From assembly GCF_021538675.1 (NCBI RefSeq), contig NZ_JAJUKH010000006.1, positions 1 to 64,000 of the forward strand: a stretch of 64,000 nucleotides of DNA, given 5' to 3'. Each line of letters opens with the position of its first letter. Positions within the stretch are counted from its first letter, which is position 1. Of this stretch, positions 25,253-33,859 are shown one piece after another. A program made the position numbers and the translations under genes. The stretch is from Paenarthrobacter sp. AR 02 (lineage in GTDB: Bacteria > Actinomycetota > Actinomycetes > Actinomycetales > Micrococcaceae). The notes below the pieces were generated by a model, which ran no database searches, was not told where the DNA came from, and saw nothing but the letters and a program-made list of their open reading frames with translations.

Positions 25253-26623
25253 ATGACAGGCACCACCCCCGCCAACACCGACCCAGCAGCTACCGAAACC
25301 GCGCTTCCGCTATGGTCCGCCCCATACGCCCGAGGCCCTGTGGATGCGACGGTGACGGTCCCGGGTTCGAAGTCGCTGACCAACCGGTACCTGGTGCTTG
25401 CAGCTTTGGCGGATGGGCCGTCACGCCTGCGGGCCCCCCTGCATTCCCGCGACTCCGCCCTCATGATCCAGGCCCTTCGGCAGCTTGGTGCCACAGTCAC
25501 TGAAGAACCCGGCGACGGCGACTACGGACCCGACCTCCTGATCACGCCGCTGGATCCCCGGGCTACAAGCGCAGAAACCGCCATCGATTGCGGGCTGGCT
25601 GGAACTGTGATGCGTTTTGTTCCGCCGCTCGCGGCGTTGCGCCGCGGGGCTACCGTGTTCGACGGCGATCCGCATGCTCGCAACCGACCCATGGGCACCA
25701 TCATCGAGGCCTTGGTTGCCCTGGGGGTTCCTGTCGCCGCTGAAGGCGGCAGGACGCCGTCGGCCCTTCCGTTCACGGTGGAAGGCACCGGGGAGGTGCG
25801 CGGGGGGCACCTGGTGATCGATGCCAGCGCTTCGTCGCAGTTCGTATCTGCCTTGCTGCTGGTGGGTGCGCGTTTCACCGAGGGCCTGCACCTGGAGCAC
25901 GTGGGCAAGCCCGTTCCGAGCCTTGACCACATCTCGATGACGGTGGCGACCCTTCGCAGCGTCGGGGTCTCGGTGGACGATTCGGTGCCGAACCACTGGC
26001 GGGTATCCCCCGGTCCCATCAGCGCCTTTGACCAACGGATTGAGCAGGACCTCTCCAACGCCGGCCCCTTCCTGGCAGCTGCGCTGGCTACCAAGGGAAC
26101 CGTCCGCATTCCCAATTGGCCCTCCGGCACCACCCAGGTGGGCGACATGTGGCGGAGTATCCTCGCCACGATGGGAGCGGAAGTCACTCTTCAGGACGGG
26201 ACACTGACCGTCACCGGCGGGCAGCAGATCAAGGGCGCGGACTTCGACGAAACCAGCGAACTCGCACCCACCGTTGCCGCTCTCTGCGCACTGGCAGCCG
26301 GGCCTTCGCGCCTCACGGGCATTGCCCACCTGCGTGGCCACGAGACTGACCGTCTCGCGGCCCTGGTGGCCGAGATCAACAGGCTGGGTGGTGACGCTGA
26401 GGAAACGGCTGACGGCCTGGTCATCCGGCCGGCAGCCCTGCACGCCGGCGTGGTGCACAGCTACGCGGACCACCGCATGGCCACAGCGGGTGCCATCCTT
26501 GGGCTCGCCGTCGAAGGCGTCAGGGTCGAAGACATCGCCACGACGTCGAAGACCATGCCGGAGTTCCCGGACATGTGGGTTCGAATGCTCGGGACTGCCG
26601 GCGCGGAAGAGGCCGGCAACTGA
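25253..26623 (+). CDS. aroA: 3-phosphoshikimate 1-carboxyvinyltransferase (EPSP synthase)
   Basis: A 456-residue shikimate-pathway enzyme that joins shikimate-3-phosphate and PEP. Key stretches are GSKSLTNRYLVLAAL (Lys/Ser substrate site), CGLAGTVMRFVPPLAAL, GDPHARNRPMG, and the C-terminal SYADHRMATAGAILGL and TSKTMPEFPDMW. It belongs to the actinobacterial branch, which differs in the TGTAMRPL motif. A short N-terminal tail precedes the conserved APYARGPVDATVTVPGSKS. It is followed at two bases by rsgA, and doxX ends just upstream, so these genes probably form an operon. A GGAAG precedes the ATG. Confidence 0.96.
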   Translation: MTGTTPANTDPAATETALPLWSAPYARGPVDATVTVPGSKSLTNRYLVLAALADGPSRLRAPLHSRDSALMIQALRQLGATVTEEPGDGDYGPDLLITPLDPRATSAETAIDCGLAGTVMRFVPPLAALRRGATVFDGDPHARNRPMGTIIEALVALGVPVAAEGGRTPSALPFTVEGTGEVRGGHLVIDASASSQFVSALLLVGARFTEGLHLEHVGKPVPSLDHISMTVATLRSVGVSVDDSVPNHWRVSPGPISAFDQRIEQDLSNAGPFLAAALATKGTVRIPNWPSGTTQVGDMWRSILATMGAEVTLQDGTLTVTGGQQIKGADFDETSELAPTVAALCALAAGPSRLTGIAHLRGHETDRLAALVAEINRLGGDAEETADGLVIRPAALHAGVVHSYADHRMATAGAILGLAVEGVRVEDIATTSKTMPEFPDMWVRMLGTAGAEEAGN

Positions 26624-26625
26624 CC

Positions 26626-27741
26626 ATGGCCCGTGACGCACGCTCCTGGGACGAGTCCGATGTCCGTATCCGTCCCAACAAAAAAGGGTCACGCCCCAGG
26701 ACCAAGGACCGCCCAAGCCACGATGACGCCGTCATTGGGCGCATCATCACAGTAGACCGGGGACGGTACCGGGCAATTGTCGGGGAAGACACCGACAACG
26801 AGCGCCTGGTCATCGCAGCGCGGGCCCGTGAACTGCGGCGTAACCCCGTGGTCCCGGGTGACTTCGTCGCCCTGGTCGGAGATGTCTCCGGAGACCCGGA
26901 TACCCTCGCCCGCCTGGTCCGGGTGGAGGAGCGCAGGACGCTCCTGCGCCGCAGTGCCGACGACACCGATCCGATCGAACGTGTGGTCGTGGCCAATGCC
27001 GATCAACTCGTGGTGGTGGTGGCGGCCGCGAACCCCGAGCCCCGGACCGGATTCATCGACCGTGCCCTGGTGGCCGCGTATGACGCCGGCATCGAGCCGC
27101 TGCTGCTCATCACCAAGGCGGACGTCAAGGACCCGGCGGAACTGCTGGCGAACTACCTCAGCCTGGACTTCCCCGTAATCATCAGCCGGACCGCCGATTC
27201 AGGGGCCGGCGGCATTGACGCGCGTTCCGACGACGGCCTGTCTGCCCGCCTGGACCGGGATGCCGTCGCGCAGCTCCGCTCCCACCTCGGCGGAAAAGTA
27301 ACTGTCATGCTCGGCCATTCCGGTGTGGGCAAGTCCACCATGGTCAACGCCCTGACGGGTGCCGAACGCGCCACTGGCGGCGTGAACGCCGTGACGGGCC
27401 GCGGCAGGCACACCTCCTCGTCGGCCCTGGCCCTTAAACTCGATGACGCCCCCACGGGAAGCTGGATCATCGATACTCCCGGCATCCGCTCCTTCGGTTT
27501 GGCCCATGTGGACCCGGACCGGATTCTGCGCTCCTTCCCCGACTTGGAGCCCGGCACGGATGGCTGCGAACGCGGCTGCAAACACGACGCAACCGCCATC
27601 AATTGCGGACTGGATGCGTGGGTCAACGAAGGCCATGCCGGACCCTCAGGCGTCGCCCGCCTTGCCTCGCTGCGTCGCTTGCTTGGGGCCGATCCCCGGC
27701 TCGAAGCGAAAGAGGCCAAGGAATTGGGCACGGTCAACTGA
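26626..27741 (+). CDS. rsgA: Ribosome small-subunit-dependent GTPase RsgA
   Basis: A 371-residue circularly permuted GTPase. The OB-fold (about 40-110) is followed by G4 (LITKAD), then G1 (GHSGVGKSTMVN) and G3 (DTPGIRSFG). The zinc-binding C-terminal section is CERGCKHDATAINCGLDAWV. The enzyme assists late maturation of the 30S subunit. ATG 26626 was chosen because it lies two bases beyond the aroA stop and gives MARDARSWDESDVRIRPNKKGSRPRTKDRP, the typical basic start; the frame extension lies inside aroA. It is followed by hisN. Confidence 0.95.
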   Translation: MARDARSWDESDVRIRPNKKGSRPRTKDRPSHDDAVIGRIITVDRGRYRAIVGEDTDNERLVIAARARELRRNPVVPGDFVALVGDVSGDPDTLARLVRVEERRTLLRRSADDTDPIERVVVANADQLVVVVAAANPEPRTGFIDRALVAAYDAGIEPLLLITKADVKDPAELLANYLSLDFPVIISRTADSGAGGIDARSDDGLSARLDRDAVAQLRSHLGGKVTVMLGHSGVGKSTMVNALTGAERATGGVNAVTGRGRHTSSSALALKLDDAPTGSWIIDTPGIRSFGLAHVDPDRILRSFPDLEPGTDGCERGCKHDATAINCGLDAWVNEGHAGPSGVARLASLRRLLGADPRLEAKEAKELGTVN

Positions 27742-27795
27742 TCGTGGCGGCTTCACGTCCCCACTGCGGCCATTGATTCAGGATAGTTTGGTGGC

Positions 27796-28608
27796 ATGAC
27801 CCATCCCGTTTCCACCTACAACGATGACTTGCGTCTCGCCCACGTCCTCGCAGACTCAGTAGATGCCCAGACCATGGATCGCTTCAAGGCACTGGACCTG
27901 CAGATCGAAACCAAGCCGGACCTCACACCCGTCACAGATGCGGACAAGGCCGCGGAGGAAGCGATTCGCGGCCAGCTGTCCCGTTCCCGCCCCCGCGACG
28001 CCGTTCTTGGCGAGGAATTCGGCAGCAGCGGACACGGCTCGCGTCGTTGGATCATCGATCCCATCGATGGCACCAAGAACTTCGTTCGCGGTGTTCCGGT
28101 ATGGGCAACGTTGATTGCGCTGGTCGATGAAGGCGAACCGGTTGTTGGCGTAGTGAGCGCCCCGGCTCTGGGCAAGCGGTGGTGGGCAGCCAAGGACATG
28201 GGTGCTTACATGGGCCGTTCGCTCGCCTCCGCCACACGCCTGAAGGTTTCCAACGTCTCCCGGTTGGCGGACGCGTCGATGTCGTACTCGAGCCTTTCCG
28301 GCTGGAAAGAACGCGGCAACCTCGACGAATTCATGGGACTCACAGAGGACATCTGGCGTACTCGCGCCTACGGGGATTTCTGGTCCTATTGCCTGGTCGC
28401 CGAAGGCGCCGTGGATATCGCCTGCGAACCTGAGCTGAATCTCTACGACATGGCCGCCCTGGTACCCATCGTCACCGAAGCCGGCGGACGCTTCACGTCC
28501 CTGGAAGGCGAAGACGGACCGTTCGGCGGTAACGCGTTGGCCACCAACTCGATACTGCATTCGGAGGTCCTCAAGCGCCTCAACCCCGGGCTGGACGACC
28601 TCCTCTAG
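27796..28608 (+). CDS. hisN: Inositol-monophosphatase family histidinol-phosphatase HisN
   Basis: A 270-residue Mg-dependent phosphatase. Metal-binding motifs are [21 protein letters not shown] and the C-terminal [16 protein letters not shown]. The FVRGVPVW variant and the position next to biosynthetic genes favour the HisN type of histidinol-phosphate phosphatase in Actinobacteria; inositol-1-phosphatase activity is the alternative. The ATG has no strong Shine-Dalgarno but follows rsgA by 54 bases. A hairpin terminator at 28654-28687 closes the operon. Confidence 0.88.
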   Translation: MTHPVSTYNDDLRLAHVLADSVDAQTMDRFKALDLQIETKPDLTPVTDADKAAEEAIRGQLSRSRPRDAVLGEEFGSSGHGSRRWIIDPIDGTKNFVRGVPVWATLIALVDEGEPVVGVVSAPALGKRWWAAKDMGAYMGRSLASATRLKVSNVSRLADASMSYSSLSGWKERGNLDEFMGLTEDIWRTRAYGDFWSYCLVAEGAVDIACEPELNLYDMAALVPIVTEAGGRFTSLEGEDGPFGGNALATNSILHSEVLKRLNPGLDDLL

Positions 28609-28653
28609 CTCCGGTTGCGGCAAGGCCCATATCGAACCACCACGAAATTTTCG

Positions 28654-28690
28654 ACGGCGGATGGCCCCTTTTGAGGCCGTCCGCCGTTTT
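28654..28690 (+). terminator. Terminator after hisN
   Basis: ACGGCGGA-T-GGCC at 28654-28666 pairs with GGCC-G-TCCGCCGT at 28675-28687, a 13-bp stem with one T-G wobble and an 8-base loop, followed by TTT. It closes the doxX-aroA-rsgA-hisN run before the riboswitch region. Confidence 0.85.
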
Positions 28691-28791
28691 ATCTTCGCCC
28701 AATGACCACTTTTTCGTTCCACGTAACAATGCGCTTAACAATGTTCACCGGCTTTGGAGGGGCTGGAGGGTATGCCCTAACCTTTTTTACA

Positions 28792-28905
28792 GGTCACGAG
28801 TGCCAGCGCTAAACCCCGGTTTGCTGGCCGGCAACCCTCCATTCGCGGTGGGGTGCCCCGGGTGACGACCCGGCCGGTCCGGAACGGATACGGCAAGCGC
28901 GGATC
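28792..28905 (+). ncRNA. SAM-IV (S-adenosylmethionine) riboswitch
   Basis: The leader before the class V aminotransferase gene shows the SAM-IV consensus in order: GGTCACGAGTGCCAGCG (from 28792), AAACCCCGGTTTGCTGGCC, CGGCAACCCTCC, CGGTGGGGTGCCCCGGGTGA, the CGACC closing strand, and the later GGATACGGCAAGCGCGG. This belongs to the SAM-I/SAM-IV superfamily known in Actinomycetales. A short GC hairpin (28901-28921) follows and could either terminate transcription or hide the ribosome-binding site; GAGG at 28931-28934 is the site itself. Confidence 0.85.
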
Positions 28906-28938
28906 CCCCATGCGGGGGTCCCTCTTAAGTGAGGTCCC

Positions 28939-30345
28939 ATGAGCACCGTTACGTTCAACGCCAACACCATTCCGTCGTTTGCTGAGGCAAGCGCGGTGCC
29001 GGTTGCTGCAGCACGTCCACTGGCCGCTGTCACAGGCGCGGAGTTGCAGGCACCCCTGATCCAGGGCGGCCATGTCCGTTATGCCAACCTCGACTACGGC
29101 GCATCGGCACCTGCCCTGACCATCGTCTCGGCGCACCTCAACGAGGTTTTGCCTTACTACGCCAGCGTTCACCGCGGTGCAGGTTTTGCTTCGCAGATCA
29201 GCACCTCCGTCTACGAAAATTCGCGGAACATTGTGCGTGAATTCGTGGGCGGCCGGGCTGACGACTCGGTGATTTTCACCCGCAACACCACGGACTCCCT
29301 GAACCTGCTGGCCGGATGCCTCCCCGTGGTTGATGGCCAGGTCGTTGGCGAGGTTCTTTACCTGGACATCGAACACCACGCCAACCTGCTGCCTTGGCAG
29401 GGTGTGCCCCACCGAAGCGTCGTTGCAGCACCAACCCTGGCCGCCACGTTGGACAAACTCCGCGATGAGCTCGCCCAAGGCGGCGTGAGCCTGCTGGCTG
29501 TCACCGGCGCTTCCAACGTCACCGGTGAAATCCTCCCCATCGCCGAACTGGCTGCCCTTGCCCACGGGTTCGGCGCACGGATCGTGGTGGACGCCGCCCA
29601 ACTTGCACCCCACCGCCGCATCAACATCGCAGAAGCGGACATCGACTACCTGGTCTTCTCCGGCCACAAGCTCTACGCTCCGTTCGGCGCTGGAGTGGTG
29701 GTGGGGCGCCCTGACTGGCTCGACGCCGGCGTCCCCCACCTGGCTGGCGGCGGAGCCGTCCGTGAAGCCCGGTTGGATTCGGTCAGCTGGGCTACCGGCC
29801 CGGCCCGCCATGAGGGCGGTTCTCCCAACGTCCTGGGAGCGGCAACCCTGGCCCGCGCCACCCAGGTACTGGCCAGCCTGGATGAGCAGGAATGGCATGC
29901 CCATGAAGCGGCCATCCGTTCCTACCTTGTTGAAGGCCTGGAAGCGATTGAGGGCGTCTCTGTCCACAAGATCTTCAGCGATTCCGTAGACACCATCGGT
30001 GTGGTCAACTTCTCCGTGGAAGGCTTCGACGCCGGTTTGGTCGCCGCCTACCTCGCGGCGGAACACGGTGTCGGCCTTCGGGATGGCCGGTTCTGCGCCC
30101 ACCCGCTGCTCAAGCGCCTGGGACTCCCGTCAGGTTCGCTGCGGGCAAGCTTCGGCGTCGGCTCCCGGTTGGAGGACGCTACCAGGTTGCTGGCAGGCAT
30201 CGAGGAACTCAAGCGCAACGGACTCGGCTGGGACTACGTCGTGGACGAAGGCCGCTGGGTACCTGCGAACGACCACCGCAGCTACCCCGAATGGGCACCC
30301 AATACTCCGGGCACGGCAGGCGCAGCGCCCTGCACTGTGGACTAG
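28939..30345 (+). CDS. Aminotransferase class V-fold PLP enzyme (cysteine desulfurase-like)
   Basis: A 468-residue fold-type I PLP enzyme. The lysine is in YLVFSGHKLYAPFGAGVVVGR (about residue 243), the DAAQLAPH stretch gives the pyridine-Asp, and the cofactor loop is in FTRNTTDSLNLLAG. The sequence belongs to the cysteine desulfurase/SufS-like group, but the C-terminal active-site cysteine region (RDGRFCAHPLL) must be tested. A SAM-IV riboswitch precedes it, so it is expected to be turned off by high SAM. A role in sulfur recycling or cysteine/methionine metabolism is inferred. It stands alone with a divergent neighbour far upstream. Confidence 0.87.
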   Translation: MSTVTFNANTIPSFAEASAVPVAAARPLAAVTGAELQAPLIQGGHVRYANLDYGASAPALTIVSAHLNEVLPYYASVHRGAGFASQISTSVYENSRNIVREFVGGRADDSVIFTRNTTDSLNLLAGCLPVVDGQVVGEVLYLDIEHHANLLPWQGVPHRSVVAAPTLAATLDKLRDELAQGGVSLLAVTGASNVTGEILPIAELAALAHGFGARIVVDAAQLAPHRRINIAEADIDYLVFSGHKLYAPFGAGVVVGRPDWLDAGVPHLAGGGAVREARLDSVSWATGPARHEGGSPNVLGAATLARATQVLASLDEQEWHAHEAAIRSYLVEGLEAIEGVSVHKIFSDSVDTIGVVNFSVEGFDAGLVAAYLAAEHGVGLRDGRFCAHPLLKRLGLPSGSLRASFGVGSRLEDATRLLAGIEELKRNGLGWDYVVDEGRWVPANDHRSYPEWAPNTPGTAGAAPCTVD

Positions 30346-30423
30346 GAATCCGCGCACCAAAGGGTTTCACGGCTGCGGTAAATTCGTAGGGTACCTTTTG
30401 GCAACCCTGTGAAGGAGCTCCGC

Positions 30424-31254
30424 GTGTCCACGCCGTCCCCCGGAGCCGCGAGTCGTCCGGCGGTCATTCCCGGACCAGCAGGACCACGCGGTCCCAAGCT
30501 CCACGCCGCCCGCAGGCACGAACTGGGCCAAAGCTTCCAGGACGGCGGGGAGCACTATGACCGCGTGCGCCCCGGATACCCCATGGACTCCCTGGAATGG
30601 ATCCTGCCCCAAGGGGCCCGGACAGCGGCAGACATCGGGGCTGGCACCGGCAAGTTCACGTCGCTTCTCCTCCAGCGGAACCTGGAGGTTGCCGCCGTCG
30701 ATCCTTCACCGGACATGCTGGAACAACTGCGCAAAAGCTATCCGCAGGTCAACGCACTGGTGGGAACAGCCGAGGCAACAGGGCTGACGGACTCAGCATT
30801 CGACGTCGTCAGCGTTGCGCAGGCATGGCACTGGTGCGACCCCATCCCCGCCAGCACGGAGATCGCCAGGATCCTCAGGCCCGGAGGAACGATGGGCCTG
30901 GTGTGGAACCAGTTGGACACGTCCATTCCCTGGGTCCACAGGCTGTCCCGGATCATGCACGCAGGAGATGTCCACAAGCCGGGATTCCGGCCAGTTATCG
31001 GCCCGGAATTCCAAGGCCTGGAACGCCACCTGACCACATGGGAGGATCCCCTGACTCCGGAGGACATCATGGAGTTGGCGAAGTCCCGCAGTTACTACCT
31101 CCGCGCCGGCGAGGCCACCCGTGCGAAAGTCATGGATAACCTCAAGTGGTACCTCCACGAACACCTTGGACATGCTGCGGGCGAAACAGTGCCCGTGCCC
31201 TACGTGACGCAAACGTGGCGTGCACTCAAAGTCCAAGGTGCGCCGCCACGGTAG
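30424..31254 (+). CDS. Class I SAM-dependent methyltransferase
   Basis: A 276-residue methyltransferase of the UbiE/COQ5-like type. Motif I (ADIGAGTGKFTSLL) is at about residue 65, acidic motif II follows (AAVDPSPDML), and motif III region is VVSVAQAWHWCDP. The N-terminus (LGQSFQDGGEHYDRVRPGYP) is typical of the family that methylates small molecules. GTG at 30424 was chosen because AAGGAG (30412-30417) precedes it. It lies ten bases before the DtxR-type regulator and may be cotranscribed with it. Substrate unknown. Confidence 0.88.
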   Translation: MSTPSPGAASRPAVIPGPAGPRGPKLHAARRHELGQSFQDGGEHYDRVRPGYPMDSLEWILPQGARTAADIGAGTGKFTSLLLQRNLEVAAVDPSPDMLEQLRKSYPQVNALVGTAEATGLTDSAFDVVSVAQAWHWCDPIPASTEIARILRPGGTMGLVWNQLDTSIPWVHRLSRIMHAGDVHKPGFRPVIGPEFQGLERHLTTWEDPLTPEDIMELAKSRSYYLRAGEATRAKVMDNLKWYLHEHLGHAAGETVPVPYVTQTWRALKVQGAPPR

Positions 31255-31263
31255 GCTTGGTGT

Positions 31264-31977
31264 GTGAAGACCAGTACGCCCTCCTCCTCGATCGAGGACT
31301 ACGTCAAGGTCATCTACTCCTACACGGAGTGGCAGGACAAGCCGATCACGTCCTCCCAGCTCGCCCAAAGGCTGGGCGTGGCCAACTCCTCCGTCTCGGA
31401 AATGGTCCGCAAGCTCAAAGACCAAGGCTTGGTTGACCACCAGCCCTACAGCGCCATTCGACTGACCTCTGAAGGCATGCGGCTGGCCTTGGCCATGGTG
31501 CGTCGGCACCGGCTCATCGAAACCTACCTCGTGGAGGAACTGGGCTACAGCTGGGACGAGGTCCACGACGAAGCCGAGATGCTTGAGCATGCGGTGTCCG
31601 ACACCTTCATCGAACGCATGTCAGCCAAGCTTGGGCACCCCGTCCGGGATCCGCACGGCGACCCCATTCCGTCGGCAGACGGAATGGTGGACTTGCCGCA
31701 CGCGTACCAAATGATCGAACTTGACCAAGGCCATGCCGGGAAGATCACCCGCATCAGCGACGAAAACCCCGATCTCCTCCGTTACCTGGCCGCCCAGGAC
31801 ATCGCGCTGGACGCGCCTGTTGAAGTCATGGGGCGCAAGCCGTTCGGCGGGGCACTCGTTGTGAGGATCGGCAGCGGACCGGATCGCCGTGAGTTTGACC
31901 TGGCCGACGAAGTCGCATCGGCCCTGTGGGTCCAAAGCGCAGGAGTCCACCCCGGGTGCGTGCTCCCGGGGCGCTGA
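31264..31977 (+). CDS. DtxR/MntR family metal-dependent repressor
   Basis: A 237-residue DtxR-family regulator. The winged helix is at residues 5-70 (YVKVIYSYTEWQDKPITSSQLAQRLGVANSSVSEMVRKLKDQGLVDH). The dimerisation and metal region follows (MVRRHRLIETYLVEELGYSWDEVHDEAEMLEHAVSDTF, with His/Glu ligands). A C-terminal SH3-like/FeoA domain spans about 150-235. Family members sense Mn(II) or Fe(II). The GTG start at 31264 directly follows the methyltransferase stop. No metal-transporter gene lies next to it, so the metal cannot be assigned from context; Mn is somewhat more likely because of the length of the DNA-binding part. Confidence 0.87.
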   Translation: MKTSTPSSSIEDYVKVIYSYTEWQDKPITSSQLAQRLGVANSSVSEMVRKLKDQGLVDHQPYSAIRLTSEGMRLALAMVRRHRLIETYLVEELGYSWDEVHDEAEMLEHAVSDTFIERMSAKLGHPVRDPHGDPIPSADGMVDLPHAYQMIELDQGHAGKITRISDENPDLLRYLAAQDIALDAPVEVMGRKPFGGALVVRIGSGPDRREFDLADEVASALWVQSAGVHPGCVLPGR

Positions 31978-31994
31978 AGCAGCCGCACGTCCGG

Positions 31995-33443
31995 CTAGCT
32001 GCGCTGGCTGGCGGGACCGCCGTCGTCGGACGCCGTATCAGTAACGCTTCCAGCAGAAGCAGCCGCTTCACGCGGCGGGTTCCGGATCCCGACGGCGGAC
32101 GCCAGGCCCCCGATGACGAAAAGGGCCGCTGTGACCAGCAAGGCATTATCGAGGCCCTGCCGCGTGAACACCGGTCCAACGATCACCCCGGCAAAGGCAA
32201 TGGTAATCAAGCCGGCAATGCGAGCCACTGCGTTATTGACCGCCGAGCCTATACCGGCCTCCTCCGTGGGCACTGCACCCAGTATCGCCGCTGTCAGGGG
32301 AGCCACCAGAGTAGCCAAACCCACGCCGAAGACAATCTGGCCGGGAAGCACCTGCGTCCAATAGTTGAGGGGCTCCTGGACCGTCAATGACATCAGGAAG
32401 CCCACGCCGCACAACAACGGACCCGCCGTCATGAACCAACGAGGACCATACTTGCCGGCAAGGCCGCCAAAATACGACGCACACAGCATCAGGATGACGG
32501 TACCCGGAAGCAGGGCAATGCCGGCCAATGTCGCACCCATACCGCCCACCTGCTGAAGGTAGATGCCCAGGACGAAGAACCCCAGCGAAATCCCGCCGTA
32601 AATAGCCAAGGTAGCCACGTTGCCCCACGCAAAATTGCGGATGCCGAAGAGCCTTAGCGGCAGCATCGGTTGGGCAGTCCGCGCCTCGTGGGCCAGGAAA
32701 AGGACCAAAGCTACGGCTCCAACCACCAGCGGCGCCCACACCAGCGGGCTCTCCCAGCCCATCCTGCCCTGCTCGATGAAGGCATATACGGGACCACCCA
32801 GACCGACCATCGCCAGGAACGCACCGAGATAGTCGATCTTCTTGCTCTTGTCCCGTGCGGCGTCACTTGCTCGCAAGCCCGACAGCATAGGCCAGATCAG
32901 GGCTGCAGGGACAACGTTGATGAAGAAAATGACCCGCCAGGAAAGCAAATCCACAGAGACACCGCCGATAAGCGGCGCCACAATGGCAGCCGCGCTGGTC
33001 CACCCGGACCACTGGCCGATGGCCTTGGACTGGGCAGGGCCGGAGAACGAGGTAACGATCATGGCCAACGAACTCGGGACCAGGAGCGCACCGGCAATTC
33101 CCTGCAGGGCACGTGAGACTACAAGGACTTCGCCGGTCCAGGCAAGCCCGCACATCACCGAGGTCACCGCGAACCCGGCCAGACCCCATTCCAGGATCCT
33201 GGCCCTGCCAAAATGGTCGGACAATGAGCCGGCCACCAGGATGAGGGCACCCAACGTCAGCAAGTACGCATCCACCACCCACTGCTGGATGACCAGGCCA
33301 CCGCCCAGTTCCCGCCCAATGGCCGGAAGTGCGAGATTCACCACAAAACCGTCAAGGATCGCAATGAACGAAGCCACGATTGCCACCACCAGCACGCGTT
33401 TTTGGAGCGGGGTGCTCGGTTCCACAGCGGCTGCGTCAGTCAT
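31995..33443 (-). CDS. MFS transporter, DHA2 (EmrB/QacA) drug-export type
   Basis: A 482-residue major facilitator with about 14 transmembrane helices. Motif A-like GSLSDHFGRARILEWG follows TM2 and the N-terminal AIVASFIAILDGFVVNLALPAIGRELG is typical of the 14-TM DHA2 proton/drug antiporters. The C-terminus is a short acidic-Ser tail. ATG at 33443 was preferred to the GTG at 33449. Neighbours (DtxR-type regulator convergent, zinc-ribbon protein divergent) do not identify its substrate; multidrug export is the family default. Confidence 0.88.
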   Translation of the reverse strand: MTDAAAVEPSTPLQKRVLVVAIVASFIAILDGFVVNLALPAIGRELGGGLVIQQWVVDAYLLTLGALILVAGSLSDHFGRARILEWGLAGFAVTSVMCGLAWTGEVLVVSRALQGIAGALLVPSSLAMIVTSFSGPAQSKAIGQWSGWTSAAAIVAPLIGGVSVDLLSWRVIFFINVVPAALIWPMLSGLRASDAARDKSKKIDYLGAFLAMVGLGGPVYAFIEQGRMGWESPLVWAPLVVGAVALVLFLAHEARTAQPMLPLRLFGIRNFAWGNVATLAIYGGISLGFFVLGIYLQQVGGMGATLAGIALLPGTVILMLCASYFGGLAGKYGPRWFMTAGPLLCGVGFLMSLTVQEPLNYWTQVLPGQIVFGVGLATLVAPLTAAILGAVPTEEAGIGSAVNNAVARIAGLITIAFAGVIVGPVFTRQGLDNALLVTAALFVIGGLASAVGIRNPPREAAASAGSVTDTASDDGGPASQRS

Positions 33444-33480
33444 GAGCACAGCCTACGCCGAAGGAGTCCCGTATCGTTGA

Positions 33481-33855
33481 ATGGTGATTAGCAGACGTGA
33501 CGCCGCCCTGGCCCTGGATATTTCGATGGAAATGGCCCAACGCCACGGCATTCCGTCCCGCCTTAGCGAGGCCGAGCTTCGCGACATGCAGGACAATCCC
33601 CCGGCCTGGCTCGTGCAGTCCCGTGCCAACCGCACCGGAAAGCGCCCAGTCTGGGTCCACCTCACATGCGCTGTGTGCGGCTACTCTGAGGCTGTCCGGC
33701 CCAAGAAGTGGTGGCCGGACTTCTCGTTCGTCTATTGCGGCACGCACCGGAACTCCGAGCTGCCCAAGCTGTTCCTCGGCGAAGTCCGCAGCGAATACGA
33801 AGGCGTTGGCAGCCGCTTCGTCGGCGTCGTGGACGTTCCGGAGAACCAGGCCTAG
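33481..33855 (+). CDS. Conserved small protein with zinc-ribbon-like cysteines, unknown function
   Basis: A 124-residue soluble protein. The middle has WVHLTCAVCGYSEAVRPKKWWPDFSFVYCGTHRN, i.e. CxxC then CxxH, which suggests a small treble-clef or zinc-ribbon site. The start contains DISMEMAQRHGIPSRLSEAELRDM. I recall very similar proteins of this size in many Actinobacteria, but no name. It is divergent from the MFS gene 37 bases upstream and convergent with the HtrA-like protease, overlapping nothing. The GTG/ATG choice is simple: ATG at 33481. Confidence 0.72.
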   Translation: MVISRRDAALALDISMEMAQRHGIPSRLSEAELRDMQDNPPAWLVQSRANRTGKRPVWVHLTCAVCGYSEAVRPKKWWPDFSFVYCGTHRNSELPKLFLGEVRSEYEGVGSRFVGVVDVPENQA

Positions 33856-33859
33856 CCGG

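Noticed and set aside
25421..26716. 431-residue minus-strand frame over aroA
   Set aside because: The plus strand encodes a complete EPSP synthase. The antisense frame shows no family similarity.
28777..30102. 441-residue minus-strand frame over the class V aminotransferase
   Set aside because: It covers the riboswitch and the aminotransferase coding region and shows no recognisable motif; it is an antisense shadow.
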